Of a stretch of DNA of 25,180 nt, positions 22,486 through 25,180 are shown piece by piece. This DNA is from DATAYF01 sp036272735 (GTDB lineage Bacteria > Chloroflexota > Ktedonobacteria > Ktedonobacterales > Ktedonobacteraceae), in contig DATAYF010000117.1 of NCBI GenBank assembly GCA_036272735.1, positions 1-25,180 of the forward strand, read 5' to 3'. Each line of letters begins with the position of its first letter. Position 1 is the stretch's first letter. Below the pieces are notes generated by a model that was not told where the DNA came from, searched no databases, and was given only the letters and a program-made list of their open reading frames with translations. The translations under genes were made by a program, and so were the position numbers.

Positions 22486-23631
22486 TCATGCACTCACAGG
22501 TGCATCAGTTCCCGTATGCCCTACGGTACTGAGTGCTTTGGCGAGAATGTTGAGCGCCGCATTATGGTCCCGATCTAGCACCACGCCGCATCCTGTGCAG
22601 ATGTGCGTCCTCACGCTGAGCGATTTCTTGACCACCGTGCCACAGGCTGAACAATTCTGACTGGTGAAGTGGGATGCCACTGCCACGACTGGAATGTCGT
22701 GCAGCATCGCATAATACTTCACCCAGACCAGAAAACGCCCCCATGCGGCATCACTGATACTCTTGCTCAAGTGTCTGTTCTTGACCATATTGGCAATCTT
22801 CAGGGCTTCAAAGGCAATCAAATCGTGAGATGAGACCAACGCGCTTGCCGTCTTTCGGGCAAAATTTTCGCGCTGCCTTTGGGTCCTTGTGGGTCCTTGG
22901 CACCTTGAGATAGCCCTTCGCCAACTTTTGACGAGCTTTTTTGCGATTGGCTGATTGTTTCTTCGTGCGAGAGAGACGCTTGTGCAGGCGCTTCAATCGC
23001 TTTTCTGCTTTGCGATAATGACGCGGATTGTCTACCGTGCGACCCTCAGAGTCGGTGGAGTAGGCTTTCAACCCAACATCAATACCAATAGCATAGCCTG
23101 TTGGAATATGCTTAATCACCCGATCAGCCTGCACCCCGAACTGGCAGTAGTGCCATCAGCACGCCTGATAATGCGCACCCGCTTAATTTGTTTGACCGGA
23201 AAGGTTTCAATGTCACGAGTTCCAATGAGACGAAGACGCCCGATTCCGCAACCAGAAGTTCAGGTGATGTGTTTCCCATCTGGCTCTAACCGCCATCCCG
23301 AATTCTTGTACTCGACACTACGGTTATCGTGCTGAAACTTGGGATAGCCCTTCTTCCCTGGTTTGTGGTTGCGGCAGTTGTCATAGAACCGTTGGATAGC
23401 GAACCATGCCCGATCTGCTGCTGCTTGACGGGCCTGAGAATTGAGAGAGCGGGCAAACGAGTACGCACGGGCCAGCACGCTACATGCACATTGCAGGTCA
23501 TTCTTGTTCGCATGCTCATCCATCCACAAGCGGAGACACTTGTTACGAATGAACTGCACCACCCGAATGGCTTCATCAATGGACTGATATTGCTGCTGGT
23601 TGCCATCCATTTTGTACTCGTAGATCAGTAT
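22486..23631 (-). pseudogene. tnpB: Decayed TnpB (IS605 OrfB) with several lesions
   Basis: TnpB is an RNA-guided nuclease ancestral to Cas12. The reading frame can be traced across about 380 codons from ILIYEYKMDGNQQQ to the C-terminus. RuvC parts are IGIDVGLKAY, IAFEALKIANMVKN and LDRDHNAALNIL, and the zinc ribbon is CSACG/CTGCG. Visible lesions are: ATA where a start ATG is expected; an in-frame TGA at 23260-23262; loss of one base near 23151, where GGC-TAC-TAC is expected; and a 10-bp tandem duplication (22880-22889 and 22890-22899) that shifts the frame. Removing the duplicate restores KVPRTQRQRENFARK. The product cannot be made as one chain. Confidence 0.88.
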
Positions 23632-23645
23632 GTCCTTGCCTTTCC

Positions 23646-23696
23646 CCTGTTTGTTATGGTATAGTATACAGCAGTGAATGCTGTATGTCAAACAGG
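23646..23696. promoter_or_regulatory. Strong minus-strand promoter with a nested inverted repeat, shared by tnpB and RHH genes
   Basis: On the minus strand TTGACA (23691-23686) and TATACT (23668-23663) are exactly 17 bp apart. The spacer is nearly filled by ATACAGCA-5-TGCTGTAT (23666-23686), and an outer CCTGTTT/AAACAGG pair (23646-23652, 23690-23696) frames the whole. TATAGT on the plus strand, with TTGCCT 18 bp upstream, could serve the RHH gene. This is a typical layout for autorepression by a small dimeric regulator. Confidence 0.6.
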
Positions 23697-23704
23697 ATAG
23701 AGTC

Positions 23705-23926
23705 ATGAAACGAACGAATTTGTATCCCACTGAGCAACAAATGGAACGCCTTCATCAGCGTGCTGAACAGGAGGGGGTAGCAATAGCAGAATTGGTACGA
23801 CGAGCTGTTGATAGCTTTCTGGCATGGGATGACCCGACGTATGCCCCTGTGCCCAAGCCCCAGATAAGGACTCGCCATTCATCCCCCGCTTCAAAGACGG
23901 GGGCGATCTCGGCTCGGTCCCTGTAA
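23705..23926 (+). CDS. Small ribbon-helix-helix (CopG/Arc-like) DNA-binding protein, 3' end formed by an IS
   Basis: Residues 1-43 have the RHH pattern: a strand MKRTNLYPTE, helix QQMERLHQRAEQEGV, turn, and helix AIAELVRRAVDSFLAW. Such proteins bind short palindromes as dimers and often repress their own promoter. The ATG follows AGGATAGAG. The gene diverges from the decayed tnpB across a promoter with a nested inverted repeat. The last 16 residues or so (from HSSPASKTG) are encoded by the left-end hairpin region of the plus-strand TnpB element, so the C-terminus is probably a replacement caused by insertion. The stop TAA overlaps the upstream edge of the TnpB frame. Residues after about 45 are unlikely to be functional. 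Confidence 0.7.
   Translation: MKRTNLYPTEQQMERLHQRAEQEGVAIAELVRRAVDSFLAWDDPTYAPVPKPQIRTRHSSPASKTGAISARSL
23883..23903 (+). repeat. Left-end hairpin of the plus-strand TnpB element
   Basis: CCCCCG and CGGGGG pair around a 9-base loop about 40 bp before the TnpB gene, as in IS200/IS605 left ends recognised by TnpA. It lies inside the 3' end of the RHH gene. Confidence 0.6.
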
Positions 23927-23943
23927 AAACATTTGAATACCGC

Positions 23944-25074
23944 TTGTATCCAAATCAGGAACAATCTCATTTGCTCATGCAGTGTCTGATCGAGTCTCGC
24001 ATCATTTACAATGAAATGCTTGAGACGGTCAAGGCTCAGTATGAGCAAGATGGCACATTGCCTAGCAAGTATGATCTAGAAGCGGCATTCAAGGGACAAG
24101 GTGAGCATATTCCAGCTACCACTATCCAGATGCTTGCTGACCGCCTTTCCAAGTCCCTCAAGCGTTTCCTCGCAGCTAAACAGCATGGTATTGCTGGTAG
24201 TGGCTTTCCTCGTTTCAAAAAACCGAACAGGTGGCACTCTATCCAACTTCGCCAGTATGGCAAGGATGCCTATTTGCATGAGGATAGGAAGCACCTCGTG
24301 GTTCCCAAAAAGATGGGGAAGCTCCTGAAAATCAAGCTTCATCGCCAGATCGAGGGAACGCCCAAAACCGTACATCTCATGTTGCGAGCAGATGGACATT
24401 GGTACGCCCTCATTGTCTGTGAAATGGAACCACAGACGAATCATGAACCATTAGCCTGTTCTCATCCCGCCATTGGCATTGATGTTGGATTGAAGTCCTT
24501 TCTGACAGACTCCGAAGGACATACCGTTAAAAACTCACGATTTTATCGCACCAGCGCCGCGACCCTCAGGCGTAAGCAACGGGTGATGTGCCGCGGCAGA
24601 CGAGGGAGTCATCGACACCGTAAGGCTGCAAAGAACGTCGCGAAAACGCATCTGAAGATCAATCGCCAACGCCGCGATCACCATTTCAAGACAGCGAAAC
24701 CGTATGTTGACGGCTATCACCGTATTGTGGTAGAAGACCTTCAGATCACCAATATGGTCAAAAACCATCATGTGTCGAAATCCATTATGGATGCCTCGTG
24801 GGGCGTATTCCTTGATATTCTCTCTGCCAAGGCTGCAAGTGCCGGACATGAGGTCATACGAGTGAACCCACGTTTCACCAGCCAGAAATGCTCTCGGTGT
24901 GGAGGAATCGTGCAGAAATCTCTGTCGGTACGAACCCATATCTGTCCTTTCTGTGGCTATGTGGCAGACCGTGATGTCAATGCCGCAAAAAACATTTTGT
25001 GTATGGCCGGGGCACGGCCATCAGGCGCTAAACACTCCGCTAGGAGTGCTAGTCTGAGAAGCCTCTCCCTTTAG
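23944..25074 (+). CDS. tnpB: TnpB RNA-guided endonuclease (IS605 OrfB), apparently intact
   Basis: This frame of 376 aa has all catalytic parts. RuvC-I is AIGIDVGLKS with Asp180, RuvC-II is VVEDLQITNMVKNHH with Glu264, and RuvC-III is ADRDVNAAKNIL with Asp344; the zinc ribbon has Cys316, 319, 334 and 337. TnpB cuts DNA guided by an omega RNA made from the element's right end, next to a short target motif. The usual family N-terminus, K-T-F-E-Y-R-L-Y-P, is encoded from 23923, but the first codon there is GTA. The first standard start is the TTG at 23944, without a ribosome site, so coupling to the RHH gene ending at 23926 is possible. It is clearly different in sequence from the decayed minus-strand copy. 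Confidence 0.85.
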   Translation: MYPNQEQSHLLMQCLIESRIIYNEMLETVKAQYEQDGTLPSKYDLEAAFKGQGEHIPATTIQMLADRLSKSLKRFLAAKQHGIAGSGFPRFKKPNRWHSIQLRQYGKDAYLHEDRKHLVVPKKMGKLLKIKLHRQIEGTPKTVHLMLRADGHWYALIVCEMEPQTNHEPLACSHPAIGIDVGLKSFLTDSEGHTVKNSRFYRTSAATLRRKQRVMCRGRRGSHRHRKAAKNVAKTHLKINRQRRDHHFKTAKPYVDGYHRIVVEDLQITNMVKNHHVSKSIMDASWGVFLDILSAKAASAGHEVIRVNPRFTSQKCSRCGGIVQKSLSVRTHICPFCGYVADRDVNAAKNILCMAGARPSGAKHSARSASLRSLSL

Positions 25075-25084
25075 GGATGGGGAG
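24950..25084 (+). ncRNA. Probable omega RNA (reRNA) scaffold at the right end
   Basis: In TnpB systems the guide RNA comes from the 3' end of tnpB and the right end. Here two hairpins lie in the expected place: CACTCC-GCTA-GGAGTG (25033-25048) and a CTCCC/GGGAG stem enclosing TCCC-TTTA-GGGA (25065-25084). The 5' boundary is a guess from related systems. The guide would start just after the second hairpin. Confidence 0.4.
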
Positions 25085-25180
25085 TTGCCACCATGTCACA
25101 CAACGCTATACCTGTCAAGTGATGACCTATGCGGGTTTACAGCAGAACGGGGTGATGTTGCCACCATGTCACACAACGCT
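25084..25180. repeat. 24-bp direct repeat, two copies 73 bp apart, running to the window edge
   Basis: The same 24 bases, beginning GTTGCCACCATG and ending ACAACGCT, occur at 25084-25107 and 25157-25180. The second copy stops only because the window ends, so the repeat may be longer. A 73-bp period would fit a CRISPR unit (for example 36 + 37) or another tandem repeat. The first copy starts at the end of the TnpB right-end hairpin. With only two partial copies and no cas gene visible, a CRISPR array is possible but not established. Confidence 0.6.

Larger units (their letters stand above)
22385..25084. mobile_element. IS200/IS605-type block with two TnpB genes
   Basis: Two TnpB reading frames point away from each other on either side of a ribbon-helix-helix gene. 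Each has a hairpin at its 3' side typical of IS605-family right ends (22391-22411 and 25065-25084), and the plus-strand copy has a C5/G5 hairpin before its gene. No TnpA (Y1 transposase) is present, so both would depend on a TnpA elsewhere. Outer boundaries are approximate. The arrangement looks like a younger element inserted beside or into an older one. Confidence 0.6.

Noticed and set aside
25084..25180. Confident CRISPR array call
   Set aside because: Only two copies are visible, the second is cut by the window edge, no cas gene is present and the repeat length cannot be set.

Overview
The window is about 25 kb of bacterial chromosome with moderately high GC. The mix of protein families points to a soil or multicellular Chloroflexota of the Ktedonobacteria type. 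It contains an actinobacterial-style OtsA, an F420-type LLM oxidoreductase, a GDE-type glycogen debrancher, a HipA-like kinase/DUF3037 pair, and two IS200/IS605-type TnpB genes of a kind I associate with Ktedonobacter. This placement is an inference from family content only. No rRNA or tRNA gene was recognised.

Layout. (1) 1-2.4 kb, minus strand: a membrane protein of unknown function coupled to a hisC-type aminotransferase. (2) 2.4-5.5 kb: a long gene-free stretch, then otsA and otsB facing each other (trehalose synthesis through trehalose-6-phosphate). (3) 5.7-9.5 kb: an F420-type oxidoreductase convergent with a LysR regulator, which diverges from a SAM methyltransferase; then a strong terminator and a probably leaderless arsR-SRPBCC operon. 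(4) 9.6-13.0 kb, minus strand: a glycogen-debranching-type glycosidase and an aldo/keto reductase. (5) 13.0-13.7 kb: a divergent intergenic region with two very long, loop-free perfect palindromes (66 and 74 bp) that share a core. The second abuts a good promoter and a long leader for a DinB-like/TPR gene. (6) 14.5-15.7 kb: a HipA-like kinase overlapping a DUF3037 gene. (7) 15.7-17.2 kb: an HxlR regulator divergent from a QorB-like quinone reductase, resembling the ytfH/ytfG (qorR/qorB) arrangement. (8) 17.3-21.4 kb: a sugar-acid cluster with KDG kinase, KDPG aldolase, SMP-30 lactonase and a LarA-superfamily nickel racemase/epimerase. (9) 21.5-22.3 kb: a CPBP membrane protein with a degenerate active site. 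(10) 22.4-25.1 kb: a mobile-element block. It holds a decayed tnpB on the minus strand, a divergent ribbon-helix-helix gene, and an intact-looking tnpB on the plus strand whose right end runs straight into a direct repeat that continues to the window edge.

How the genes may work together. OtsA/OtsB and the debranching-type glycosidase suggest storage or compatible-solute carbohydrate metabolism. The lactonase, LarA-like epimerase, KDG kinase and KDPG aldolase outline an aldonate route ending in pyruvate plus glyceraldehyde-3-phosphate; the dehydratase step is not in the window. Several regulator/target pairs (LysR, ArsR, HxlR) look locally wired. The least understood items are the twin palindromes, the HipA-like/DUF3037 pair, and the TnpB block with its RHH gene and terminal direct repeats.
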